A stretch of 11,789 bases of DNA from Synura sp. LO234KE (lineage: Eukaryota; Sar; Synurophyceae; Synurales; Mallomonadaceae): assembly GCA_015143735.1 (NCBI GenBank), contig VKHC01000463.1, positions 1 through 11,789 of the forward strand, given 5' to 3'. Below the pieces are notes generated by a model. It had not been told where the DNA came from. It did no database searches and saw only the letters and a program-made list of their open reading frames with translations. Position 1 is the stretch's first letter, and the number at the start of each line of letters is the position of its first letter. Position numbers and translations under genes: made by a program. Of the stretch, positions 1 to 7,344 are shown piece by piece.

Positions 1-13
1 ACGGATATTTGAG

Positions 14-176
14 GCGAACCACAGCTATCCATGGGGATATCCAGGAATATCCGAGGACAAGTACAATAAGCGAGAGAGCTACTGGAAAAATAGAAGTAAA
101 AATTAAAAAATAATAAAAGTAAATTACACATTACATTCCAATATTTAAATATTTTAATTCTGTCTTAACTTATAAT
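14..176. repeat. Left copy of a ~165-210 bp direct repeat
   Basis: This stretch is repeated in the same orientation at 2115-2326. Shared blocks include the CATGGGGA segment, GAATATCCGAGGACAAG, GCGAGAGAGCTACTGGAAAA and an AT-rich stretch of about 30 identical bases (about 133-162) that contains ATTTAAATATTTTAAT. The rest has drifted by substitutions and small indels. The two copies bracket about 1.9 kb of G-rich, broken retroelement-like sequence, so they could be LTRs or the ends of a non-autonomous element. No TG...CA termini, primer-binding site or polypurine tract is clear, and the left end may lie outside the window. Confidence 0.7.
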
Positions 177-264
177 AACTGCTTACTTAGCGGAAAATCG
201 AATGGATATTTGTTGAGTCGGGTCGAAAGATATATATCATGCAAGGCACAAAGACTGTGTAAGT

Positions 265-420
265 AACCACCCTCTATGAACCAAGGTGCAAATCCCGTTG
301 CCGGGTAGAGGGAACCGAGTTGGTGCACTCTCGGAGTATGTCTCTAGTCGCCAACTAGTGTAACACTAGGTCTCCAAATAGTATTCACACATGAGCGGGT
401 TGCAGGCACTGATAGTGCAA
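265..420 (+). other. Cluster of stem-loops in a non-coding repeat segment
   Basis: Four perfect short inverted repeats follow one another: CCCTCTA 270-276 with TAGAGGG 306-312, enclosing CCCG 294-297 with CGGG 302-305; CCGAG 315-319 with CTCGG 330-334; CTAGTGT 355-361 with ACACTAG 363-369; and GCACT 406-410 with AGTGC 414-418. A run of nine A follows at 440-448. GGTGCAAATCC at 285-295 resembles a pol III B box (GGTTCGANTCC), but no convincing A box sits at tRNA-like spacing. The segment could be the body of a SINE with its A tail, or a structured leader of the surrounding retroelement. The base pairing is seen directly; the identity is inferred. Confidence 0.35.
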
Positions 421-489
421 AAACGCGTGGCTAACCAATAAAAAAAAACGCCAGGGAGGAGGTTGTCCCCAAAATGGTGGCAGGCGGGG

Positions 490-2050
490 ATCTACGCGGG
501 GAGTGCCCCTCTCGGCGCGAGGACAAGTCGTAAGAATGGGAGCCGAGGACCGACAAGGAGGGCGGTGCCGGGTATATCAACGGACCTTGTCTGTGAGGGG
601 CATTGAGGAGTTGCTCGGGAACGTGTCAGACAGGAGGCCCGCGAGTCTATCGGCAGCAGCATAGCCCTTTGCTGTCGGGTTGTCTGCGCTCTTGTGAGCC
701 AGTGTCCATGAAATCGACTCCTCACTTTTCTTCTTAACTCTGTCGAGGAGTACGTAAATGCGGCGACAATCCGTTTGTCGGCCACCTTTTTAATGGAGCG
801 GGTTGCAAAAACCTTAACGCAAATATCGCTATCGGAGACAAAGTTGTATCGGGGGCGGGTTTCAGCGTGGAGGCAAGCCCATCTGTGCCTGTTATCCAGT
901 CTAAGGAATGATATATTGCGCTCAGTTTGCCTGTGTTGCTCGTCGCAGCAAACGCGCCCACCTTGTTGGAATTCCTCGCGATCGTCACCACTGGACCCCA
1001 CAGGGATTTGAAGTCAGTGTGAATGCTGATACTCTGGTGCTGAGGCTCATTTTATATTCCATAGATGCCAGGAACGTGACCGAGCCGGACGGCTAAGAAG
1101 ACTAGTGCAGACACTTGAAGGGTCCGTAAGGTAGAGGGATCAGCTTTTGGGGTAGGTCAGCGCATGTAGATTGGCCGCCCAGATGGTATCAATCCTGCAG
1201 ACATGGTGCTTGCTCACAGCAATTACACTCTCGTCTAATGCAGGCACTGTGTCAATAGGGTGCACCGGATAGTGTAGTTGCATAATCTGGAACGTGTTCC
1301 AGTTTCCAAGGAAGATCCTATGTCCATCTTGATACATAGTCAATAGTTGACAGAGGTAGTAATCGAGGGTCAAGGTCTGTGGTCAGAGGAAGGGAGTGCA
1401 AGAGTTAATCGGAGTTCTGCTAAATGGTGGTGACCACCACGGAATGTTGACAGGACCGAAAGATATGGTCGTACGTGTCATCCGCGGAGATGGTATTCGA
1501 TGCAAATAATTGACACCAACGGAGGGTTTGATGTTTGCTGTCCGTCTTTACCACTTTCCAACAGTTACGTCCAACAGTCCAGTGGCGTTCATGGAGGAGC
1601 CGTTTGTAGTGCCCCCGGGCGCCGGAAGGGAGGCCTGCCATGTTGAAGACTTTGGTTGCAAACGGAGCGTTTCTTCCTGCCACCGTGGTGGTGGGTGGAG
1701 TCTGGTGGTCCTGTTTTCGTCCCGGGCAATCTGTGCGGCAAGGCCTTGCTGGTCCGAGATCCGGGAGTTGAAGGGGGTTAGTAGGGGAGCACCTCTTTAA
1801 CATGGCACCAGGACGACCAGCGTTGCATGAAGAGGTCGGGCGGGATGGTCTCAGAGAGAGGCTGGGAAACTACTGAATCTTCGAGAAAGAGCGAGGATTC
1901 ATAGATGGTGGAACAAAAGTTCTGCTTGAGTATCCCCAGCGCGGCACCTGGTAGGACGGTAGCAGAAAGGTCCGTGGGGCGGAGGCATACAGCACTCGAC
2001 GGTATGGTGTGAGTTGAAGTCTGGCAGGCTCATGAAGGAAACCCAAAGAG
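490..2050 (-). mobile_element. Decayed retroelement interior (unclassified)
   Basis: This block is G-rich on the plus strand and unlike the AT-rich DNA that follows. The longest frames lie on the minus strand: 1803-1420, 1373-1140 and 1001-492. None carries a motif I can assign to reverse transcriptase, integrase, protease or a zinc knuckle. The minus frames are interrupted by stops and frame changes, which suggests one ancient coding region read from about 2000 toward 490. Direct repeats on both sides and the compositional step support a transposon. The coding strand would be C-rich, as is the coding strand of the better-identified LINE at 10047-11195. Non-coding composition bias is an alternative explanation. 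Confidence 0.4.
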
Positions 2051-2114
2051 GCTAACCTAGGGCTCTCTAAGCTAACCAGACTAGATATTCACGAGTAACA
2101 CACGACTATTCGCT

Positions 2115-2326
2115 GCAAACCACAGTTACTCATGGGGACATAAGGAATATCCGAGGACAAGTTTTTTTTTAAATCAGCTCGTTCATTACACGAATGAATA
2201 CCCGAGGACAATTACAATACGCGAGAGAGCTACTGGAAAATAGCAGTTAATATTTGCAATAATAAAAGTAAAGTACTCATTACATTCCAATATTTAAATA
2301 TTTTAATACTGTCTTAACGATATAAT
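2115..2326. repeat. Right copy of the direct repeat, with an internal insertion
   Basis: This is the second copy of the repeat at 14-176. It carries about 50 extra bases relative to the left copy. GAATATCCGAGGACAA (2145-2160) reappears as GAATACCCGAGGACAA (2196-2211), and between them lies a 35-bp insert that starts with a run of nine T (2162-2170). Because the left copy lacks the insert, it serves as an empty-site reference. Downstream of the insertion the two copies align again through the AT-rich core. Confidence 0.7.
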
Positions 2327-2453
2327 GCGCTGCACCCTTACAGAACTTTTCTCATCCCCGGCCCTAGTATAACAAACAAATACACGTTAGGAATGAACAG
2401 CTTTAATTTACAGAAGTAAAATCTTGTAAATATCTTCCTTGTTGCGCTGCATG

Positions 2454-2833
2454 TCAAATGAGGGAGCGGATCTCAAATTTATTTGCGACATTTATCCACA
2501 CCAACTGCATAAATAGAGAGGAAGAAATCTGTATCAAGCTTGACTCCAAATAATATTTTGGTATGCTGCTAACCGCTTCTGTGTTTCCTAATCCACCATC
2601 AACTTGAAATGGGGATTGTTTGGGGTTCTTTTGGTGTATTGAATTTTGAGCTGTAATCTAAATTTTAAACGTTAGTTTAGCTCAATGGAGAGTACCATTA
2701 AGTTCTGCAGCATTTAATTGGATAAAGGCCACACCAGCACGCTCGAAAGGCTCGAAATACGACTGAAAAAATATGTCAATCAGCTCCGTTCAAGGAATTT
2801 AGACGCTAAGTTTGTCTCCGGCTCCGCCATCAT
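2454..2833 (-). pseudogene. Relic of a possible intron-containing gene
   Basis: Reading the minus strand from the ATG at 2833 gives a protein-like start, MMAEPETNLASKFLER. A shift of frame near 2790 then leads to ELIDIFFQSYFEPFERAG and on to NAAELN. There a candidate intron of 45 nt (2695-2651) has a GT donor, an internal CTAAC branch-like site and an ACAG acceptor, and it preserves frame. The following exon reads through FQVDGGLGNTEAVSS and LVWINVANKF to a TGA at 2456-2454. The LIDIFFQ...PF part vaguely recalls the start of the fungal-specific transcription factor domain, but this is too short to assign. The required frameshift near the start suggests a broken gene. Chance open frames in AT-rich DNA remain possible. 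Confidence 0.25.
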
Positions 2834-3102
2834 GATAATCTTGCCCGGTTATTAAATTAGCTCGAAGCTCTGGGCACGCGGATCAACTCAGGTTCACTTT
2901 TAAAGCACTAAGTCTAATTTATTCCAATTAGAAAGGCTTGAAATATATTCTTTTCTTGCTGCCTGATATCATTTCAGCGACTAATTAATTTTACTTTTGA
3001 ATTCAAAAAATATATAGAATTTAACTTTACAACAGAGTAAAACAGTACAGCGGGACAAATTAGGGAAAAAGTTATACACAACCAAAAGTAGAAGATAGCT
3101 AA

Positions 3103-3598
3103 TTAGTATAGCAGCACCCCACAGGCGTCACCACGTAGGGCACAAGCACTGGCTTGAAATTTCATGACTAAGAACTCAAGCCCCCTCCTAATCCAGGCGC
3201 TGTACTCGGACTTGAAACCTCCATGTACATTCCGCTGAGCTGCAGCAAGATAGTCAATGACCCACTTAGACGTCTGCAGTGTTGAACAGTGTAGCAGGGC
3301 GTCGCCTATTCCCAAGGAGGTCCCTCGTCTCAACCGATAAGTTGAGATGCCTGTACACGTCGTGCGGCGTCACGTATGGAGTTATGACGAGCGTGAACGT
3401 CACAGTCTTCACCGAAAAAAATGTCGGCAGAAAATTGTGTTTCCCCCGCCAAATATCGATCAAATTGTACAGTCCAAGATCTGGCTGGGAATAATTTGAT
3501 GACAATATCTGCAACAGCTTATTTAGGAAAATGTTAGGCCAAAAGGTTCCCGTAACTGCACATGTTATTTTATATTTAGCGAAGTCTAAATTTCTCAT
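3103..3598 (-). pseudogene. Frameshifted minus-strand ORF pair, unknown function
   Basis: An ATG at 3598 opens 110 codons ending at 3266 (MRNLDFAKYKITCAVTGTFW...). A second frame, open from about 3368 down to a stop at 3103, overlaps its end by about 100 bases and continues with protein-like sequence (IGDALLHCSTLQTSKWVIDY, then SAWIRRGLEFLVMKF). One frameshift near 3310, or an unrecognised intron, would join them into a protein of about 170 residues. I recognise no domain. There is no N-terminal signal peptide, and an in-frame TAA lies a few codons upstream of the ATG. The first part has a tyrosine/cysteine-rich start of the kind seen in small fungal secreted proteins, but this is weak. Confidence 0.3.
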
Positions 3599-3818
3599 CG
3601 AATACTTTTATGGCTGGTTTTATCTCTTTCTTTTATACGTAATAGCTTAAGTTGAATATATAAAAATATATATCTAACTTTATTAGCTGATTCCCAGGAA
3701 ATATTGTATATAAAGTTTAGTCTATCTCCTTCACGATAAATATATCCTAGTGGCGGCAGGTTCGGCACTTTCTTTCATATTGATTGGTTATCTGACAATA
3801 AGAATAGTTCTGCTCTTA
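3599..3818. other. AT-rich intergenic stretch
   Basis: I see no gene, RNA or clear repeat here. The sequence is dominated by ATATA-type tracts (around 3655-3675 and 3700-3750). A short plus-strand open frame starts near 3755 (GRFGTFFHIDWLSDN) and ends at a TGA near 3878. It lacks an ATG and is not supported as a gene. Confidence 0.5.
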
Positions 3819-4196
3819 TTAGCCTGCATAAAAAATTATTCTGGTTCCAGCAGAATCTTTGCTTCTTCTGCAGGTGACCATGTGAATAATGAGCAAAGAG
3901 CAGATAGAGTTGGTGCTTAAGAAAAATCCACGACTGGTATTAACTTTCATCACCGCCGAGTCCTTACTCAAGAACGAGGCTTTCGTAAAAATTTTTGCAG
4001 GAGAAGTTTCTGGTTGGCGGAGCAACTGCATTTTAAAAAGCACTATGTACGCCGTCATCATCATAATTCGAAATATTTCCTGAATCTGGAGGATGTGGTG
4101 CATTTGTGGCTGCAATATGTGTTTGTTGTTTCTAATTCAACTACAAAATGTTTGGGAAGCGTCAGAAATCGGAGTCTGTTGCAACCGAAAATTTAA
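3819..4196. other. Stretch open in three frames, possible gene relic
   Basis: Three overlapping frames are open here. One runs on the plus strand from the ATG at 3889 (MSKEQIELVLKKNPRLVLTF) to a stop at 4083. A second plus frame reads RRSFWLAEQLHFKKHYVRRH and continues to a stop at 4196; it is closed upstream by only one TAA, at about 3919. A minus frame runs 4115-3819. The two plus frames could be parts of one broken gene, and TTTTTGCAG just before the second frame resembles a splice acceptor. No family is recognised, so I do not call a gene. Confidence 0.25.
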
Positions 4197-4214
4197 GGGC
4201 TTAAATAAGAGGGT

Positions 4215-4300
4215 TTTTTGTCAAATTCGAATAACTTATACTTACGAACTAAACGGCAGACAAGCAGATGCAGGGCAGACAGACATCCTTCCTAAACTAC
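4215..4300 (-). mobile_element. Short LINE 3'-end fragment
   Basis: This segment aligns along its whole length with 10047-10140. Both begin TTTTTG(T/C)CAAATTC, share ACTTACGAA, CAGGGCAGAC and GACATCCTTCC, and end in ACTAC. At 10047 the matching sequence is the downstream (3') end of a minus-strand LINE, so read on the minus strand this copy ends in GAATTTGACAAAAAA, consistent with a 3' end plus short A tail. It is therefore probably a severely 5'-truncated copy of the same family. GGCTTAAA occurs at 4198-4205 and again at 4344-4351 and could be a remnant target-site duplication, but it does not abut the A tail exactly. Confidence 0.55.
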
Positions 4301-4351
4301 GTTGTTTAAATATGAGGTATTTGAAGGCTCTTAGGCAGAATCTGGCTTAAA

Positions 4352-4700
4352 CTATCCAGAATTTGAGAAGAAAAATCTTACGATGTAGCTGGGACGAAAA
4401 CCGACACGGCGCTTTTAAAACTAATTTTCCTCCTCTTTTAGTAGAATCTCTTAAATGATGGTACCATAGAATAAGCCGTAAAATATCTAGATACTTTGAT
4501 GTAGAGAAGAAATGATCAGCATATCAGCACAAAATCAGTGAACCTAGTTAGTTCTTACGGGCATCCAGTTCCTTGATAAATGATTCAGTAATAAAAATAA
4601 CTTGCTTGTTGGTTGAGAAAGTTTCCATTAGTAGCTGTATTTGGTTCTGAAAGCAATTTATCGTGCCTTTCTAACTATATCACCAAACAAACGCGCATAA
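4352..4700. other. AT-rich intergenic stretch
   Basis: No convincing gene, RNA or repeat is visible. All frames are interrupted by frequent stops, and no motif stands out. Confidence 0.5.
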
Positions 4701-4703
4701 GAT

Positions 4704-5021
4704 TTATCGCCCGCTTGCTCTCTCATAAGGATCTCCGAAAATCGTATAGTTAGTTTGAGTGAGTAAAGCCAAGTAAAAAACAACTGCTGGATCATAAGGG
4801 TACTTCTTAGTAAGTGATATGCTTGCATATTTTGTGCTTTCACCGCCGACTATGACCGCTATATAAATGCACCCGGATTATAATCCGTCTATTGCTGAAA
4901 CTACATCCGATGGTATCCCCGGCAATGGTCTAGCTAGTACCGTCCCGCTATACCAGTGTCTAAACCCGCTGCCGTGCCCGGTGACTAAGAAAGTATGAGG
5001 ATTAGAAGAAAAAGCAAGCAA
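4704..5021 (-). pseudogene. Minus-strand ORF relic with one internal stop
   Basis: One minus frame is open from 5021 to 4881 and, after a single TAA (4880-4878), continues to a TAA at 4706-4704, about 105 codons in all. The segments read like real protein: LLAFSSNPHTFLVTGHGSGF, then TVLARPLPGIPSDVVSAIDG, the stop, then VIVGGESTKYASISLTKKYP and TIFGDPYERASGR. The stop lies inside the palindrome GGATTATAATCC, and no GT-AG intron that removes it keeps the frame. An upstream ATG frame from about 5062 encodes a hydrophobic run (SCLLFLLILILS) that could be a former signal peptide or anchor in another frame. No family is identified. The sequence could be a decayed small secreted-protein gene. Confidence 0.35.
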
Positions 5022-5059
5022 CTATAATTGCGAATCACGCAGTCGCTCACTTCAACCAT

Positions 5060-5453
5060 ATGTGGGGAAAAGATTATATTTTTTATGATGGTGCTTATCA
5101 ACTATGCTTCACCACCATCATAGATAATAATTGTGCAAAAATGGTGTTTTCATGGACAAACTTTACTATCGATTTTCCTCAAGAAATTGTTGAAAATGTT
5201 GCGCGCACCTGCTATGTGTGGGCCGGGAAGTAACAAGCAATCCGGAATGAAATGTACACCGATTCCTCCACGCCCGGCGCCTTAGTGGGGGCTACTTAAA
5301 ATATAATAATCCCACTATTTTAAGACCTCTCAGAGGGTAAAAATATCAGATACTGCTAATAAGGCCACTATTCTAGGAAACAAGGATGGAATCCTATCGG
5401 TGAAATGGAATGGTGCACTTATTAGCCCACCGGGTCATACACAGTGTGCATGA
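5060..5453 (+). CDS. Candidate two-exon small effector-like protein
   Basis: Exon 1 runs from the ATG at 5060 (MWGKDYIFYDGAYQLC...) to 5229. A candidate intron of 106 nt (5230-5335, donor GTAACA, acceptor AG after CTCTCAG) joins in frame to exon 2 (5336-5453), which reads VKISDTANKATILGNKDGIL and ends HTQCA before TGA. The product would be 95 residues with cysteines near 16, 25, 51 and 94. The frame is open upstream to 5006, but no signal peptide is present, so a first exon may be missing or lost. The order of an aromatic/Cys-rich first half, an intron and a short C-terminal part ending near a cysteine loosely resembles RNase-like secreted effectors of powdery mildews. That likeness is my inference; the intron borders are not strongly consensus. 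The gene converges on the ATPase gene, 214 bp away. Confidence 0.35.
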
Positions 5454-5667
5454 AAGAGCAAAGATTAACAGCTAACATGAATAGAAGTTAGTATCCCACA
5501 ATTTCGATATGTAACATCATTTCTTCGTTTAGTCGCCATGGAAATAATTATTGAACGCGAGGGAAAAGGTGCTTACCCTCGTGTCACCTGATATATCCAA
5601 AATATAAATTTCTCCCGATATAGTGCGATTCAGCGCGACTGCCAATTTAAGGTTGATTTGCACCAAA

Positions 5668-6315
5668 TTACGTATCTCGGACCAGCTTCAAGTGTCGTTC
5701 ATCGGACATAACAAGTTTCAAATAGCTGGAATGCATGTGTAGCTTCCCATCTGCAAGATCGAAGTAGCTGATGTCCATGGAGCCTCTAGAGCAGGGGGAA
5801 AGATGCAACATTACATCTGCACATCGCTTGAGTGCATATAAATATTGAATTTCTTCATAACTGTCAGTTATAACCAACTTGATTTCTCCTTCCACATCAA
5901 GCCTTTCCGTCGTATCCTTTAGCAAGTATATTATTTGAGTAATCGATTCAACCAGAAATGGATTATTTCGATGATCTAATATTCCAGGGAATAAAATAGA
6001 GCTCAAATCCTCTATAACTATCATTATTGGAGTGCTCGCTACGTCTGAGAAACTTATAGACGCGAGCAGAGCTTTTAACTCCAGACTAGACGTTAGATAG
6101 TGCATTCGAATACCACCAAGAGTAGAAATTCCATTAGATTCAATTATTAGGGGAAATCCCGATTCTATCTTCTCTTTATTACATATATACATCACTCCCC
6201 TCTGTTGATTGACTTGTTCACAAGATAGGCCTAGAGCGATTGAGGATTTCCCACTTTTTCGCGGACCGATAATTACAACTCTGCCACCACCTTTGAAAAC
6301 AACGTCAGATAGCAT
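5668..6315 (-). CDS. SWSAP1-like / RecA-Rad51-family P-loop ATPase
   Basis: This is an uninterrupted 215-residue frame from the first ATG; an in-frame TAA lies six codons before it. It has a textbook Walker A motif, GPRKSGKSS, at residues 17-25, preceded by a hydrophobic strand (RVVIIG), and a Walker B strand IMIVIEDL at 97-104. The length, the P-loop close to the N-terminus, the spacing to Walker B and the pattern after it (a long helix, then KLVITDSYEE) fit small RecA-fold proteins such as SWSAP1, the ATPase partner of the SWIM protein SWS1 in Shu-type complexes that support Rad51 in homologous recombination. The family call rests on architecture, not alignment; another Rad51 paralogue or KaiC-like ATPase is possible. 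An upstream exon is not excluded, but none is visible. The gene is divergent from 6471-6629. Confidence 0.6.
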   Translation of the reverse strand: MLSDVVFKGGGRVVIIGPRKSGKSSIALGLSCEQVNQQRGVMYICNKEKIESGFPLIIESNGISTLGGIRMHYLTSSLELKALLASISFSDVASTPIMIVIEDLSSILFPGILDHRNNPFLVESITQIIYLLKDTTERLDVEGEIKLVITDSYEEIQYLYALKRCADVMLHLSPCSRGSMDISYFDLADGKLHMHSSYLKLVMSDERHLKLVRDT

Positions 6316-6470
6316 TTTATCACTCGACAAAACTTAGACGCGGCATGTTGCAAACTATCTTTATATCACTTCAACTCTTAAATCCGCCTCCTGAGAGCAG
6401 CTTATATCTATATTAAAATTGGCTAATACTAGTGGACAACTACTCTCATTATTTTGTACGACGCAGATAG
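6316..6470. promoter_or_regulatory. Shared divergent intergenic/promoter region
   Basis: These 155 bp separate the start codons of two divergently oriented genes, so they must hold the 5' ends and core promoters of both unless more upstream exons exist. AT-rich tracts such as CTTATATCTATATTAAAATT (around 6401-6420) could supply TATA-like elements. No specific factor site is recognised. Confidence 0.4.
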
Positions 6471-6629
6471 ATGCGTTTTCTTCGGAGTGGTTTCAGAAGA
6501 CGATCAGACAACATCCACATCTACTTCATTGCCGGATTGCTCGGTATGGTTTCAGCTGCCTCTTTGTTTCAAGGTATTCGAGAAACTTCACTTGAAGGGA
6601 AAGTCAACTCAAAAGATCCGGGCCAATAA
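6471..6629 (+). CDS. Small single-pass membrane protein, 52 residues
   Basis: The ATG at 6471 opens 52 codons to a TAA at 6627-6629. The N-terminus is short and strongly basic (MRFLRSGFRRRSDN). It is followed by one hydrophobic segment, about residues 17-36 (IYFIAGLLGMVSAASLFQGI), and a charged C-terminal tail. This layout is typical of tiny fungal inner-membrane proteins of mitochondria with a non-cleaved signal-anchor, but I cannot name the family. An overlapping plus frame without an ATG is also open (about 6436-6648); I prefer this one because it starts with ATG and has a coherent membrane topology. Location in mitochondria and any functional link with the divergent ATPase are inference. 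Confidence 0.45.
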   Translation: MRFLRSGFRRRSDNIHIYFIAGLLGMVSAASLFQGIRETSLEGKVNSKDPGQ

Positions 6630-7340
6630 TTTACGATTGAAGTCTTAACGATGCTGATTTTCCAGTATTGTTAATTTATCAGGAAATATAGAATTGGACA
6701 ATTGAATCAATTTAATTGAACTCCGTTGAACGCCTCCAGCATTTATCCCTGTCTATCATTTACGCCTAAGTTGGCAAATTTTAAAGAATATTTCCTTTTG
6801 AGAGCAATAATACTAAATTGAAGAGGATTTGCGTTTATTGTTGTATTTTTCAATTTTATAGCAATATTTCTAAGTAGATATACGTACTGATATGCTTTTC
6901 TCAATTAGCAAAATACAAGACAATATTTTACCGTGTGTAAGTTTCATTTTTTTTCTCGTTGCATATTTGTAATCCTTATGCTTTCTCGTAATTATCCAAT
7001 AAGAGGACGGTCATAGTGACGGGTAATTTCCATCCTCCGCTAAACCGTTTATAGAGAGCCAAAGATTAGTAGTAAGAAATAATTCTATAGAGTGGAGTTT
7101 CTGCCTAAACAATTATTCTATAGATTCATTCTCTCTAAAGAATCGTCGTAGTAAGCACCATCTGTGTCCGTAATAATCTAGCACCGCGCTACACGGTCCG
7201 CGTACAGCGGTTCTCTTTCGCGCGAACGTAAACTTGCTGTTGCGGATGGTGAATTACTATTATATCGGTAGGGACAAGATTTTTATGAACCACTTATCAT
7301 CCTAGAGAGCCTTAAAAGAAATTGTCGGTAAGAATACTTG
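6630..7340. other. AT-rich intergenic region
   Basis: I see no gene here: every frame is broken by frequent stops. ATTCTATAGA occurs twice in direct orientation, near 7081 and 7119, a few dozen bases apart. A GC-richer patch around 7185-7235 contains an imperfect inverted repeat (CGCTACACGG...CGTACAGCG). Neither points to a known element. Confidence 0.5.
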
Positions 7341-7344
7341 CTTT

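Noticed and set aside
2778-2792. AATCAGCTCCGTTCA resembles part of the 2161-2195 insert
   Set aside because: The match is about 14 bases with an indel and does not extend, so it is likely chance.
4867-4998. Plus-strand ATG frame (MHPDYNPSIAETTSDG...YQC...) as first exon of the 5060-5453 gene
   Set aside because: The GTATGA donor at 4993 and the only nearby AG (5042) do not restore the downstream frame, and the minus frame over the same bases looks more protein-like.
5084-5122. Inverted repeat TATGATGGTG / CACCATCATA
   Set aside because: It lies within the coding frame of the effector-like ORF with a 19-nt loop. Without a T-run or other context it is not called a terminator or transposon end.
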